From Voacanga thouarsii (Eukaryota > Streptophyta > Magnoliopsida > Gentianales > Apocynaceae): a DNA stretch of 64,000 bases. The notes under the pieces are model-generated. The model saw nothing but the letters and a program-made list of their open reading frames with translations. It was not told the DNA's origin and did no database searches. Position numbers and translations under genes: made by a program. Position 1 is the first letter of the stretch; the number at the start of each line of letters is the position of its first letter. Below are positions 35,019 through 46,504 of the stretch, one piece after another. The stretch spans positions 1,488,001 through 1,552,000 of the forward strand of contig JANUWF010001719.1 of assembly GCA_026120185.1 (NCBI GenBank). Direction: 5' to 3'.

Positions 35019-36402
35019 ATGGTTGTTGTTAATGATGATGTGTGCATTATTGATAGTGGAACTACACACACCATACTAAAAAATGAGAAATATTTTTCTG
35101 ATCTCAAAATGGGATAAATAAATATTTATACGATAAACGGTAGTGCAAATGTAATTGAGGGCTCCGGAAGAGCTAGTATATTGTTGCCTAAATGAACAAC
35201 AATTATTATTGATAAGGCAATATTTTCCTCAAAATCCAGAAGAAATTTATTGAGTTTTAAAGATATCCGTAGAAATGGGTATCATGTTGAAACAAATGAG
35301 GAAAATGGGATTGAGCATCTTTTTATTACTCAAATGCATTTGGGTAAGAAATCTGTATTAGAAAAACTGCCGTCTTTTTCTATTGGCCTATATTTTATAA
35401 AAATACGTACAATTGAAATTCATCATCTAGTAAACCAGATGTTTACTGATCCTATTACTTTTAGCATTTGGCATGACCGATTGGGTCATCCGAGATCTAC
35501 CATGATGAGAAGAATCATTGAGAATACACATAGTCATCCTTTAAAAAATAAAAGGATATTAACATTAGAAAAATTCGCATGTACTGCATGTTCCCTAGGA
35601 AAATTAATTGTTAAACCATCACCAGTAAAAGTAGGAGCTGAAAGTCCTACATTTCTCGAACGGATTCACGGAGATATTTGTGGACCTATTGATCCACCAT
35701 GTGGACTGTTCAAATATTTTATGGTCTTAATTGATGCATCATCCCGATGGTCACATGTATGTTTATTATCTACTCGCAACCTGGCGTTTCCGAGATTACT
35801 TTCTCAAATAATTAAATTACGAGCACAATTTTCGGACCATCACATTAAAAATATCCGTTTGGATAATGCTGGTGAATTTTCATCACATGCTTTTGATGCA
35901 TATTGCATGTCAATTGGGATTAATGTTGAACATCCTGTAGCTCATGTTCACACACAAAATGGTCTTGTTGAATCTTTGATTAAACGATTACAATTAATTG
36001 TTAGACCATTATTAATGAAAACAAATCTCCCAACATCTCGCTCGGGGACATGCTATTCTACATGCTGCAACACTTGTACGTATAAGACCAACTAGTTATC
36101 ATAAATTCTCTCCTTTGCAATTGGCTTTTGGGTCATAACCAAATATTGCTCATTTAAGAATTTTTAGGTGTGCTGTATATATTCCAATTGCACCAAACCA
36201 ACGTACAAAGATGGGTCCTCAAAGAAGAAATGGGATATACGTTGGATATGATTCTCCCTCTATTATCAGGTATGTTGAACCCCTGACAGGAGATGTATTC
36301 ACAACAAGATTTGCTGATTGTCATTTTGATGAATCATTATTCCCTAAATTAGGGGAGAACCAAAACATTATAAAAAGGATCTTGCTTGGACAACATCATT
36401 AA
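35019..36402 (+). pseudogene. Copia-2 protease and integrase
   Basis: The protease active-site region IIDSGTTHTI lies at about 35045-35080, with in-frame stops at 35115 (TAA) and 35193 (TGA). From 35250 the same frame gives the integrase zinc-binding part (WHDRLGHP, CTACSLGK) and the catalytic core with Asp in HGDICGP, Asp in IRLDNAGEF and Glu in NGLVESL. A shift near 36030 moves the frame; the continuation to 36402 includes GPQRRNGIYVGYDSPS, a copia integrase C-terminal signature. The 82-bp gap after gag is AT-rich and ends TTTAG. Confidence 0.88.
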
Positions 36403-36879
36403 ATTATCTTGATCCGCGCACAAGCGCATGTGCACTTGAAGTTCAAAAGATAATTCATTTGCAAAGCATTGCAAATCAAATGCCGACGCTTTTGTTGACT
36501 CTGGAAGAGTTACAAAATCGCATATTCCAGCTATAAATGCTCCTATTCGAATTGAAGTTCCAGCAGAACAAAATATTATACCTATAGCTGCTGAGTCAAA
36601 AACACGCCAGAAGCGTGGTCGACCTCTTGGTTCTAAAGATAAAAATCCTCGAAAGAAAAGAGGATTAATGGTCCAGATGATCATATTAAAGCAAAGAATG
36701 ATAAAGACTAAGAGAAAACTTATGACAAAGAACCAGACATAAATGAAAATAACACTGAAATTTCTATCAATTATACCACTTCCGGTAGAAGTTGGAATCG
36801 GATAGAAACTGTTATTGATAATATATTTGCATACAATATATCTCTTGATGTTACACAGGATAGTGATGATCCTGAACCA

Positions 36880-38508
36880 ATATCAGTTGATGAATGTTGG
36901 CATAGAAAAGATTGGCTGCAATGGAAAGATGCGATTCAATCGGAGTTAAATGCACTGACAAAACGTGAAGTCTTCGGACCTGCAGTTCGAACACCAGAAG
37001 GTGTAAAACCTGTTAGCTACAAATGGATATTTATGCGAAAGCGCAATGAAAAGAGTGAAATCGTTCGATATAAAGCGCGATTAGTAGCTCAAGGTTTTTC
37101 ACAAAGACCAGGTATTGATTATGATGAAACTTATTCTCCTGTTGTTAATGCTATTACACTCCGATATCTTATCAGTTTGGCAGTACATGAAAAGATAGAT
37201 ATGCGCATATTAAATGTTGTCACTGCTTACTTGTATGGAAATTTAGAAAATGATGTTTACATGAAAATCCCCGAAGAATTTCATATGCCTGAAGCATATA
37301 AACATTATCCTCGTAAAAATTACTCCATCAAGTTGCAGAAATCATTATATGGCCTGAAACAATCTGGGCGCATGTGGTTCACACGTTTTAGTGAATATTT
37401 ATTGAAAGCGGGATTTAAAAATGACTAGGTATGTCCATGTGTTTTTATTATGAAATCTGGTTCTAAATTTGTGATATTAACTATATATGTTGATGATATT
37501 AATCTTATTGCAACTCCTGAAGAGCTTCAAGAAACAATTGATTATTTAAAAAGAGAATTCGAAATCAATGATTTTGGTAAAACCAAATTTTGCCTTGGTT
37601 TACAAATTGAACATCTGGAGAGTGAAACATTTATTCATCAATCAACATATACAGCAAAAGTGCTAAAAATATTTTACATGGACAAAGCACATCCATTGAG
37701 TATTCCAATGATCGTCCGATCATTAAATGTGGATAAAGATCCTTTCCGACCTCAAGAAAATGATGAAGAACTCCTTGGTCCTGAAGTACCATATCTCAGT
37801 GCAATTGGTGCATTGATGTATCTTGCTAATAATACACGACCTGATATTGCTTTTGCTGTCAATTTATTAGCAAGATTTAGTTCTTCACCAACACGACGAC
37901 ATTGGAATGGAATTAAACAAGTCCTTCAATATCTCCAAGGTACAATTGATCTCGGATTATTTTATTCAAATAAAACTAGTCCAACATTGATAGGTTATGC
38001 AGATGCTAGTTATTTATCTGATCCACATAAAGCACGTTCTCAAACGGGCTATCTATTTACATATGGAAATACTGCTATATCATGGCGTTCTACGAAACAA
38101 TCTATAGCAGCTACTTCTTCAAATCATGCTGAAATTATAGCCATTCATGAAGCAAGTCGAGAATGTGTATGGCTAAGATCCATGATTCATTATATCCGAG
38201 AAAATTGTGGATTATCATTAATCAAAGATATTCCAACTCCTCTTTATGAAGATAATGCAGCTTGTATAGCTCAATTACGAGGAGAATATATTAAAGGAGA
38301 TCGGACAAAACATATTTCACCAAAATTCTTCTTTACTCATGAACTCCAAAAGAAATGTGAAATTGATGTGTTACAAATTCGGTCATGTGATAACCTCGCA
38401 GATATTTTCACGAAGACTTTACCGACTGCAACATTTGAGAAGTTGAGATATAAAATCGGTATGCGTCGGTTTAAAAATTTAAAGGAATCATCTCATCAGG
38501 GGGAGTAA
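36880..38508 (+). pseudogene. Copia-2 reverse transcriptase and RNase H
   Basis: RT starts near 36890 (WLQWKDAIQSELNAL) and holds VSYKWIFMRKR, YKARLVAQGFSQ, SLYGLKQSGRMWF and an intact YVDD at about 37487. An in-frame TAG at 37426-37428 is the only stop across 37033-38508. RNase H follows with IGYADASYLSD, SWRSTKQSIAATSSNHAE, PLYEDNAACI and ADIFTKTLP. The segment 36403-36880 before RT is broken. This is the best-preserved retrotransposon enzyme region in the window. Confidence 0.92.
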
Positions 38509-38633
38509 TAAACAGACATATAGAATAGTGTACTCTTTTTCCTTCACTAGATTTTTTTTCCCACTGAATTTTTATCTAGTAAGGTTTTAACAAGGCACAT
38601 TCTTTATGTAATGGATGGACATCCAAGGGGGAG

Positions 38634-38987
38634 TGTTATGAATTATTGGAATCTTTCTTAATTAGTGGAGGCTCCACTAATTATGGATTTATGTGAATTA
38701 TTATAGAAGATTTTTATGGATGTCCACCATTTAGTGGAGACACCACTAATTGAGATTAGTGAAAAATGATGTAAGTCATGATGTAATCCACTAATTAGAG
38801 CTCTATAAATAGTGTTATTCTCTAAGCTTGTAATACACCATTATTTTGTGAAAGAAAGATTAGAGAAAGAATTGTGAGAGAAAGAAAGAGAGAAGTTTGA
38901 AGAGAAATTCTTGTGCAAAGAATAGTTAGAATTTTCTTAGTATGTAGTGTGTAAATTTTATTTTAACATTACCCTAATTTTATAACA
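38634..38987 (+). repeat. 3' LTR of Copia-2
   Basis: This is the partner of 33427-33767, with the same ends TGTTATGAATT and TTTATAACA. It is 13 bp longer, chiefly through extra AAGTTTGAAGAG-like sequence near 38890-38905. Confidence 0.95.
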
Positions 38988-38992
38988 ATAAT

Positions 38993-39673
38993 CATATTTT
39001 ATTGCATTTATATAATGCAATTTAAATAATTCCAATGCATTAACTGTAGAATTATTATCCGATACGGGGATGAATAATGATTAATATAATTAGTCCACTT
39101 CCATCAAAGCCCAAACAACCCTTAATGAAATAAAAACCCAGTACAGTTAACGGAAGCTGGACAAATAGCCCCTTTTGAAATTTCCCCAAACTAATTACCG
39201 ACCCACAATCATAGATTTGTAGTGGTGTCAATTGGATCTTGTGAATCAAGCTTTCTTAACCAAAGACCTTAACCCAATTTAAAAGTGGAGAACTCTGCCA
39301 GAATTAAAATGCGAGCCTTGGCCGAGCTATTTTTTTTTTTTTTTTGGAAAATTTTTATTACAATTCCAATTAAAAGTGCACAAAATTACTAATTGCAACA
39401 AAATATGGTCAGTGAAGCTATTGTTTTTATAATTTAGGAGTTTATATTTATATATTCCTTCTTTTATCATATTTGTTTTTTTTATTATTCGAATGCATTA
39501 AATATATTTTTTTAGGTAGATGTCAAATCGTTTTAAATTGGCCCAAACTCTGACCAACCAGACTCCCATGACAGGCCTAGTTGTACGGCAAACATTTTGC
39601 TCAAAATACTAGGTTTTTAGTTTATTCCTTTTAAAGTAATCATCCAAAAATAGTTATATAACTCATAAAGTTA
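38993..39673. other. AT-rich intergenic DNA
   Basis: No gene is recognized. A T run of about 16 lies at 39331-39346. The 64-codon minus frame at 39055-39249 has no known motif. Confidence 0.5.
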
Positions 39674-40003
39674 CTATTTCTATTTTTTTATCTATTTATT
39701 TTAATCGATTTACATATTTTAAGAAAAATAAGATTTTTTAGTTAATTAATTAATTAATATTTTTTATTTTATCTTCAAAAAATCTTTCTCTTTATTAAGA
39801 AATAATCAAACTTCAAAGTTTGATATATTGTAAATATATTTAATTTACTTTTATTTTTCAATACAAGTACACAATACTCATTATATTAAAGAAAAATATT
39901 TATAAAAAAATAATAATTAATATAGTCTTAATTTGTTAATGAGACAAATAAATTAAAATAAAAATTTTAATTAAAATGAATAGATAAAAGGGAATGAAAT
40001 GAG
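39674..40003. mobile_element. Stowaway-like MITE
   Basis: TA flanks (39672-39673 and 40004-40005) bracket imperfect inverted ends. The left end is CTATTTCTATTTTTTTATCT and the right end, complemented, is CTCATTTCATTCCCTTTTAT; both continue into TCTATTYATTTTAAT. It has no coding frame. The family assignment rests on the TA duplication and end type. Confidence 0.6.
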
Positions 40004-40005
40004 TA

Positions 40006-40563
40006 AAATATAAAAGTCACTTTGAGGATCAACATGAAATTTCTTGGAAATATTATTTAGGGACCATCTATAGGGTATTGCAAATAAAAACAAATTATTA
40101 TTTTCAATGTTTTTAATAATTTGGTACGACAAGAAAATATAGTAATTTTTATTTTTAATATATAAAAAGAATCGAATTTGGACCTATCGTAATTTTTTAA
40201 AAAGAAAAATATGAAATTCTATTTATCATAAAACTTGATCAAAAGCATATCTGAGTGAAAAAAAAAAAAAATGGGGCGTTTTCCTGTTCCATGATTTACA
40301 GCCTTCAATGCCGAAAGCATACAAGAAAAGTTGGGCATTCAAAAACAACAAAAAGAAGTTGAATTCGGGACCGCGCAAGTTGTCGTACATCAACTTGTGC
40401 AATTATTTGAATTTATATGAACATTTCACACGATTACATGAATATCAAAACGATATCGTTTTGAATGATCAAAACTATATCGTTTCACAAAAAAAAAAAA
40501 AATTATATGCGATCACATTTTTAACGTTAAATTTTTATAATATTTGATCTAGGTTGTGAAATT
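40006..40563. other. Intergenic DNA
   Basis: AT-rich, no gene recognized. The plus frame at 40308-40547 (79 codons, Lys/Asn-rich) looks like a chance frame. A runs lie at 40258-40271 and 40489-40501. Confidence 0.45.
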
Positions 40564-40571
40564 GTGCGGCC

Positions 40572-43500
40572 TAGCAATGGCAACTGGGCCGGCCCGCACG
40601 GTTTCGGGTCGGACCGAGTCGGTCCCTGGGCCAGAGGCCCTGGGACCAGACCGGACCGGTACCTAGGCCCGTGTGGCCCGCGAGCCGGCCCGCGGCTTAT
40701 TCCTCTTTTTTTTTTCTCCCTACTTAACATAATTTTTTAAAATTATAAAAAAGTCACCTTGAAGTGGTGGGGGGTTTGGCTTGGACCCCTACCTATTTTA
40801 TTAATTAATAAAATAAAGATTACATAAGATGGGGACTTGATGCCTAAACCTCTTAAAAATATTACAATGATTAAAATTTAAAAATATAATAAATATCCTA
40901 AAAATAAAATTAAATACATAATATTACTTATCCTAAATTCCTAATTACAAAAATACTAAACTAACTACTTGGTTCACCACATTCATCATCTGAGTCATCA
41001 TCAATAATCCACGAATTAGCCGTCCTATCTTCGACTGCAAACCAACTACTACAACACATTAACATCTCCAAAGTTTGAGGAGCCAATCGAGATCTTCTTT
41101 CATCGATTGTTCGAGCGCTCTTACTGAAGACGCTTTCCGATGACACTGTAGAGACTGGTGGTGTCAAAAGATCACGTACCATTTTTTATAAAATAGGGTA
41201 TTGACTTACATGAGCCTTCCACCAACCACAAATATCAAAATGCTTGATCTTCATTTTCTACCAATGGCTGCATCTCGTAAATTACCATCTCGTTGTAGGT
41301 AGTAGTCGATCTTTTTTTACATTTCATAATACCTCATGGATTAAATACTGATGAAATTGATGAGGTAGATTTTCGCGGAGGTTGAAAGTGACTACTAGAT
41401 GATGAAACTTGCCTACTTAAACTAGGAGAATTAGAAGAAGAAGACTCAAACTCATACAAATGATACATGTCAGATAAAGCTTTAACTGTTTTATCTTTTA
41501 TTTCTTTTATCATACATTGTTTAAGTGCTTGTGATTCATCAAAATCTAATGTTTCATATAAATATTCAATAATACTATGAAAACCTGGCGTCTTTACTCT
41601 AGGATCCATACACAATGCCATACAATATAAAATAGGAATATCTTCATAATATTTTTTATATTTTTCAAACATACTTCTCATAAAAAAATTATATTGTGGA
41701 TGATACATATATTCACCAAAAATATGTGCTACCTTAGCAAGTGTTGGAAGAATATGATGAGTAATGGGATAATAAGATCCCGATAAAAGTTCAGTAACTT
41801 CTTTGAAAGTAAATAAAAATGTTGAAAGTGCAATACAATTTTCAAAATGAGCTTCAGTTAGTGGAGGTTGAAAATTATTACTACTACAAAATTCAATAAG
41901 TTGGTTTTGAAAAGGTATAACACTTTCAAATATATCTAAAGTTGAGTTCCATCTAGTTTTACAATCTAATCTAAATTTTTTAAAAGATACACATTGTTCT
42001 CGGCATAATGCTTTAAAATTTTGTTGCCTAGTTGGGGATGTTTTAATAAATAAAACAACATTTCTAATTATATTTATATCCTTCTTTAACACATAAATTA
42101 AGTATATGACAAGCACACATAGTATGAAATAAAATACCATCTAACATAGGATTCATAGTATTTTTTAAAATTGTTATGGCATAATCATTATTTGAAGCAT
42201 TATCTAAAGAAATAGAAATAATTTTATTTAAAATCCTATATTCACGACATGTTTGAGTAATCATTATAGCTTTGCTACTAACTACATGAGGATATTCAAA
42301 TAATTTAAAACAAATAGTTCTTTTTTGTACTAACCAATCATGATCTATCCAATGACATGTAATGCATAAATAAGATTCATTAGTAATTGCAGTCCAACCA
42401 TCACAAGTAAGAGCAAATTTCCAATTACAAGAATCAAACATAGCAATTAGATACTCTTTCATTTTTTTTATATATCTTTATTATATCATTTTTTAATATT
42501 GTTCTAGGAATTCTTTTCCATGCTGGTTGACAATTATTTTGCATATATTGTTCATAATGTGGATTTTCTGCAAAATTAAAAGGTAATTTAGTTTGAACAA
42601 TCATTTTAGCAAATGCATTTCTATTTTTTCTATGATCATATTGAAAATTACCAACCATTTTGACCTCCTGTAGTACGTATTTGTTGTTGTTTAAGTAAGT
42701 TTTCTAACCAATTATTATGCGACCTTTTCATATGTCTAACTAATGTTCCCGTCCCTCCTCCCTTCTTATGTGCATATACCGCTCTACAAATTTTACATGT
42801 TGCCCTATCACTATCATTATCTTTTTCAAAAAGATTCCAAACCACAGATATTTTTGCTTTAGTTGTAACATCCGTTGTTTCAACATCATCCTCACCTATA
42901 TTAGATGTGTCGGGATTAATTATTGGAGTTGGTTGTGATTGTAAAACACTAACACTAGGCCTACTAGGACCTTCATCTTCATTACCTATTTCATTATTTA
43001 TTAAATTCAAAGCTGGGTCTATATTAAAATCAAAATGTGCAGATGATTGGGATGAAGAAAAATGATGATATTGATTTGGATCCATTATTTCTTAAAAAAA
43101 AAAAAACAAGCAATCAAAATTCAAATAAAAGTTCCAAAAAAAAGTATTAACAAATAATGAAATAAGAGAATTGAAAAATATAAATAACAAATTAATTTAA
43201 AAATTAAACAAATAACTAAAACAAATAAACAACTAATAAAACTAAAATAAAAGAATGTAAGATTAAGAAATACTAACTTGTTGATGACCAAAATTCAAGA
43301 ATAACAATACTTTGTTGAGCACTTGAGCTTTTTACTTCTTGTATCCACTATTCTGCTACTCAACAATCTTCCAAAATATAAAGACTTTCTTGATGAATTG
43401 AAAAAGTATTAACACAAAAATAAATTCTATTCTAATACTCTTTGTAGAGAAAATGAATAAATTTGAGGATAATGAGAGAAAGATGAATGGAAATAAGAGA

Positions 43501-43785
43501 GAATTGGAGAGAGTTTGAGAGAATTGGAGAGTGTTGATGAGTTTTGGGTTGAATTGGGAGGTATTTATAGAGTTTTGAGGGTTAGGGACCAAATTACAAA
43601 AAAAAAAATTAAAGGATCAAATTTAAAAAAAAAATAGAGAGAGCCGTTGGGTCTCTCAGGCGGGCCGGCCTGTGATGGGTTAGGGATTTTATCCCCTGAT
43701 TCGGACCGGCTCTAGAATCGAATCGATAAACAATTTACGGGCTGCCAAGCGGGCCGGGATCGGTCCGACCCACTTGCCAATGCTA
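40572..43785 (-). mobile_element. Complete hAT transposon, 3.2 kb
   Basis: A perfect 8-bp target duplication GTGCGGCC (40564-40571 and 43786-43793) encloses ends with inverted repeats: TAGCAATGGCAACTGGGCCG on the left and, complemented, TAGCATTGGCAAGTGGGTCG on the right. GC-rich subterminal zones (40590-40695 and 43640-43780) carry repeated GGGCCGG/CCGGCCC words. The minus-strand transposase gene sits between them. Frameshifts make it non-autonomous. Confidence 0.95.
40961..43085 (-). pseudogene. hAT transposase
   Basis: The frame starting at 43085 (MDPNQYHHF) gives an N-terminal BED-type zinc finger near residues 97-125 (CKICRAVYAHKK...HMKRSH). Continuations at 42658 (NAFAKMIVQTKLPF), 42462 (CDGWTAITNESY with the first catalytic Asp, SLDNASNND with the second) and 42140 (CKTRWNSTLDI, LCMDPRVK) complete the RNase H-like core. 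The frame at 41182-40961 is the C-terminal dimerization region (VSTVSSESVFSKSARTIDERRS) with the expected catalytic Glu in SSES. Single-base shifts lie near 42655, 42455 (an A run) and 42075; a further break lies at 41183-41333. Confidence 0.92.
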
Positions 43786-43793
43786 GTGCGGCC

Positions 43794-44257
43794 CCAGATG
43801 CACAGAAGTTAAACCGTGTGCACATTTCTGTCGCGATCTCGGTGGAGCCTGTAGGTGCACATCATGCCATAAAGATAAAGGGCCCCTGTCCCGAAAGAAA
43901 GGGAAAAAAAGGCAAAAAAAAAAAAGAGAGAGAGTGAGGGACCTATATTTAAAATATAGAAATTCAAGAAAGGGGTGGGATTCAATGACCTTTGGATGGG
44001 AAGGAAAGGGCAAACTTAAGGATACGGCCAAAAGTTAAGCAGAGCAAAAGGAGAGAGAGAGGTTATTTCGAAGTTTGAGCGGATGGTTACATGCGATCAA
44101 ATCAGAAGAAGACAGCGTCACGTGTACGGTTTGGACATACCACACGCTCGTTTTCACATGACCTGTTTTCGCTTTTCTCCATGTTGAAGCCTCCCTCGCA
44201 GCCTCGGGACTGATGAAATTCTGCCCCTTAGATTTCAGCATCTCTTGGTATATCTTT
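43794..44257. other. Unassigned, less AT-rich intergenic DNA
   Basis: No known protein domain appears in the short frames here. A G-box-like CACGTG lies at 44120-44125, and an A run followed by GA repeats lies at 43914-43937. It may once have been promoter DNA but no gene is attached. Confidence 0.4.
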
Positions 44258-44259
44258 TA

Positions 44260-44857
44260 ATCTCACTGTTTCAAAATAACCGTCCGTATTTATATATTAC
44301 AATTAATTATTTTACATAATTTTAAAAAAATTAATTAATATTTTAAATTTATACAATTTTATTTATATATTTCAAAATAGTCTTGAATTTAATATTCTCC
44401 ACAATTATTTTCTTTCTTTATTTATTCAACTCTCTCTAAAGTTATTACACTTTTATTTTTTAAAATTATTTAATACAAATATTTAGTAGTAAAATTAACA
44501 TTAATAGTACCTAAATTTTTTCAATGTGATAAATAAAAAGAAATATGATTGTGACAGATAAATAAGAACGGAGGGAGTATTTATTAAACTTTTTATTTTG
44601 TTTTAAAATACTATTTATATACATATTTTTAGAATTAATCATTAATTTTTTTATTTTACCATCATTTATTCTAAGTCAACTATACAACTTTCTAAAACTC
44701 TTTTTTCTTCTTACTTTTTAAAATTTTTTACCAACTAATAGTATCATGTTTTTAATATGGGTAGAATATAAATTTTGTCTAAATTTTAATATTATTTTTA
44801 ATAGTCTTAATCTGTGTGCAAAAGATTTAATGAATAAATATTTTGAAATGGAGTGAG
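44260..44857. mobile_element. Stowaway-like MITE (family 2, copy 1), interrupted
   Basis: Outer parts 44260-44278 and 44580-44857 together match the complement of 45350-45643. The left end reads ATCTCACTGTTTCAAAATA and the right end, complemented, ACTCACTCCATTTCAAAATA. Another MITE (44279-44577) splits it at a TA. The outer flanks are TA. Confidence 0.65.
44279..44577 (-). mobile_element. Stowaway-like MITE (family 1) nested in the previous one
   Basis: Flanked by TA on both sides (44277-44278, 44578-44579). Its right end, complemented, is CTCCCTCCGTTCTTATTTAT, a classic Stowaway-type terminus. The whole sequence, complemented, aligns with 55045-55361 by eye, including the shared run AAAAAATTTAGGTACTATTA. 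Confidence 0.75.
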
Positions 44858-44871
44858 TACATAAAATACTA

Positions 44872-45342
44872 CTCCCTTCGTCCCAAATTATCTGTCCACC
44901 ACTTTAACCAATTACGCGGAGATTAAGAAAAATAAATTTTTTTAATTAATTAAACATTCTCTTCCATTTTTACCCTTATAATTTAATGATAAGAATCTCT
45001 CTTTGTATTAAAAAGTACACAAATTTCAAAACTTTGATATAACTCCAAATTACTCTTCTCTCTTAAATATTTAATTCTTGTTAGAAAATTAGTCAAAATA
45101 TTGATGAGTATTTAATTCCCTCTCCAAATTGCTATTGATATTTTTTGGGAATTAACGAGATAAGCATGAATATCAGAACTCATAAAATAAATTTTTGACT
45201 ATATTTTAATATGTTTGGAAAATAAAATACTATTAAATATGAATAAATTTAAAATATTAAATCTTGATTTCCTAAAATGACAGATAATTTGTGACAAAGA
45301 ATAAGTTAAAAAGTAAACTGATAATTTCGAACGGAAGGAATA
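44872..45342. mobile_element. Stowaway-like MITE (family 3)
   Basis: It starts after TA with CTCCCTTCGTCCCAAATTAT. Matching inverted sequence (ACAGATAATTTGTGACAAAG) lies at 45280-45299, and a further similar end (GATAATTTCGAACGGAAGGA) lies at 45320-45339. The right boundary is thus uncertain, and two element ends may be stacked. Confidence 0.55.
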
Positions 45343-45349
45343 TGTAGTA

Positions 45350-45643
45350 CTCCCTTCATTTCAAAATATTTGTTCATAAAATCTTTTACACAGATTAAGG
45401 GTGTTGAAAACAATACAACAATTTAGATAAAGTTCCTATTCTATCCATATTAAAAATATGATAGTTATTGGTTGGTGAAAATTTATAAGAAATAAGAGTT
45501 TTGAAAAGTTGTGCAATTGATTTAAAATAAATAAGAGTAAAATGTGAAGAAGTTAATCATTAATTCTAGAAATATATACATAAATAAGTATTTTGAAACA
45601 AAATAAAAAAATTTAATGAACAAATATTTTGAACTAAAGGGAA
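45350..45643. mobile_element. Stowaway-like MITE (family 2, copy 2)
   Basis: It has TA flanks, left end CTCCCTTCATTTCAAAATAT (after an A) and right-end complement TTCCCTTTAGTTCAAAATAT. It is the uninterrupted copy of 44260-44857 in opposite orientation, about 0.6 kb away. Confidence 0.7.
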
Positions 45644-45929
45644 TACTCTATATAAATTAGAGTGTGCCACATTACTCTAGGAGCGGTTGGAATCTCAACA
45701 ACTCTTACCCCGGTCTCATTCCAACACAACCTTACCAAATACTGATGAGTACTTACAGGTTTATTATGGCTACATATCATAGACATCTTACCTTGGAAGT
45801 TTCAAATTAATTTGATTGCCAAACAAACACTGCATCAATGTACCTTAATAGGCAATAAGAATGGAGGTTCATAACTTCATATACAAGGTTAATTAGGATA
45901 AATGTGTCATCATTCCTGCTTCTTCTTCT

Positions 45930-45930
<1 letters not shown>

Positions 45931-45957
<27 letters not shown>
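45931..45957 (+). repeat. (TA)n microsatellite
   Basis: About 13 TA units. It is the only simple repeat in an otherwise unannotated stretch, 45646-46157, in which I see no gene. Confidence 0.9.
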
Positions 45958-45961
<4 letters not shown>

Positions 45962-46167
45962 CAATCCAGAAGTAGTAAGCAAGTAATAGGTTCATAACTT
46001 CATAAGTTTTCCTTTTTTTTTTTTCCAACATTTTTGTGGACTGCACCGCTGGATGACTTGCAAACTTTGTCCTTGTTCTGTTGGCTGTTTTCTAATAACG
46101 ACACAGAAATAGATATGATTATAATACTGTAAATTTGCTTTTAAGAGTAGTGATATTATTATGTGTG

Positions 46168-46311
46168 GGGAAATTTTTGGGTGGATCCGGTCCATCGTGG
46201 ACCAATGCATAAATGTATTGTACTTTTTTAAAAGTGTACAACTTCCACTGCATATTGTACAATACTTGATGCATTGGTCCACAATGGACTGGATCCATCC
46301 AAGTATTTCCC
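46168..46311. mobile_element. Inverted-repeat MITE with 9-10-bp duplication, copy 1
   Basis: 144 bp, almost entirely made of two inverted arms. The ends are GGGAAATTTTTGGGTGGATC and, complemented, GGGAAATACTTGGATGGATC. Flanks ATTATGTGTG at 46158-46167 and 46312-46321 are identical. A 9-10-bp duplication is the length made by Mutator-like transposases. Confidence 0.85.
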
Positions 46312-46351
46312 ATTATGTGTGAAAAGAAGAAAGGGATAAGTATATGCATTC

Positions 46352-46495
46352 GGGAAATATTTGGGTGGATCCGGTCCACTGTAGACCAATGCATCAAGTG
46401 TTGTATAATATGCAGTGGAAGTTGTACATTTCTAAAAAAGTATAATACATTTATGCATTGGTCCACGGTGGACCGAATCCACCCAAGAATTTCCC
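46352..46495. mobile_element. Inverted-repeat MITE with 9-bp duplication, copy 2
   Basis: Same family as 46168-46311 in opposite orientation (the central GCAGTGGAAGTTGTAC is the complement of the other copy's centre). The ends are GGGAAATATTTGGGTGGATC and, complemented, GGGAAATTCTTGGGTGGATT. TATGCATTC flanks it at 46343-46351 and 46496-46504. Only 40 bp separate the two copies. Confidence 0.85.
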
Positions 46496-46504
46496 TATGC
46501 ATTC

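Larger units (their letters stand above)
33427..38987 (+). mobile_element. Full-length Ty1/copia retrotransposon (Copia-2), 5.56 kb
   Basis: Two LTRs (341 and 354 bp) flank gag, protease, integrase, RT and RNase H in copia order. A perfect 5-bp duplication ATAAT lies at 33422-33426 and 38988-38992. A purine tract (CCAAGGGGGAG) abuts the 3' LTR. Aligned by eye, the LTRs differ by about 15 substitutions plus small indels, so this is an old but well-preserved insertion. Gag and pol carry several frameshifts and stops, so it is not autonomous. Confidence 0.95.
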
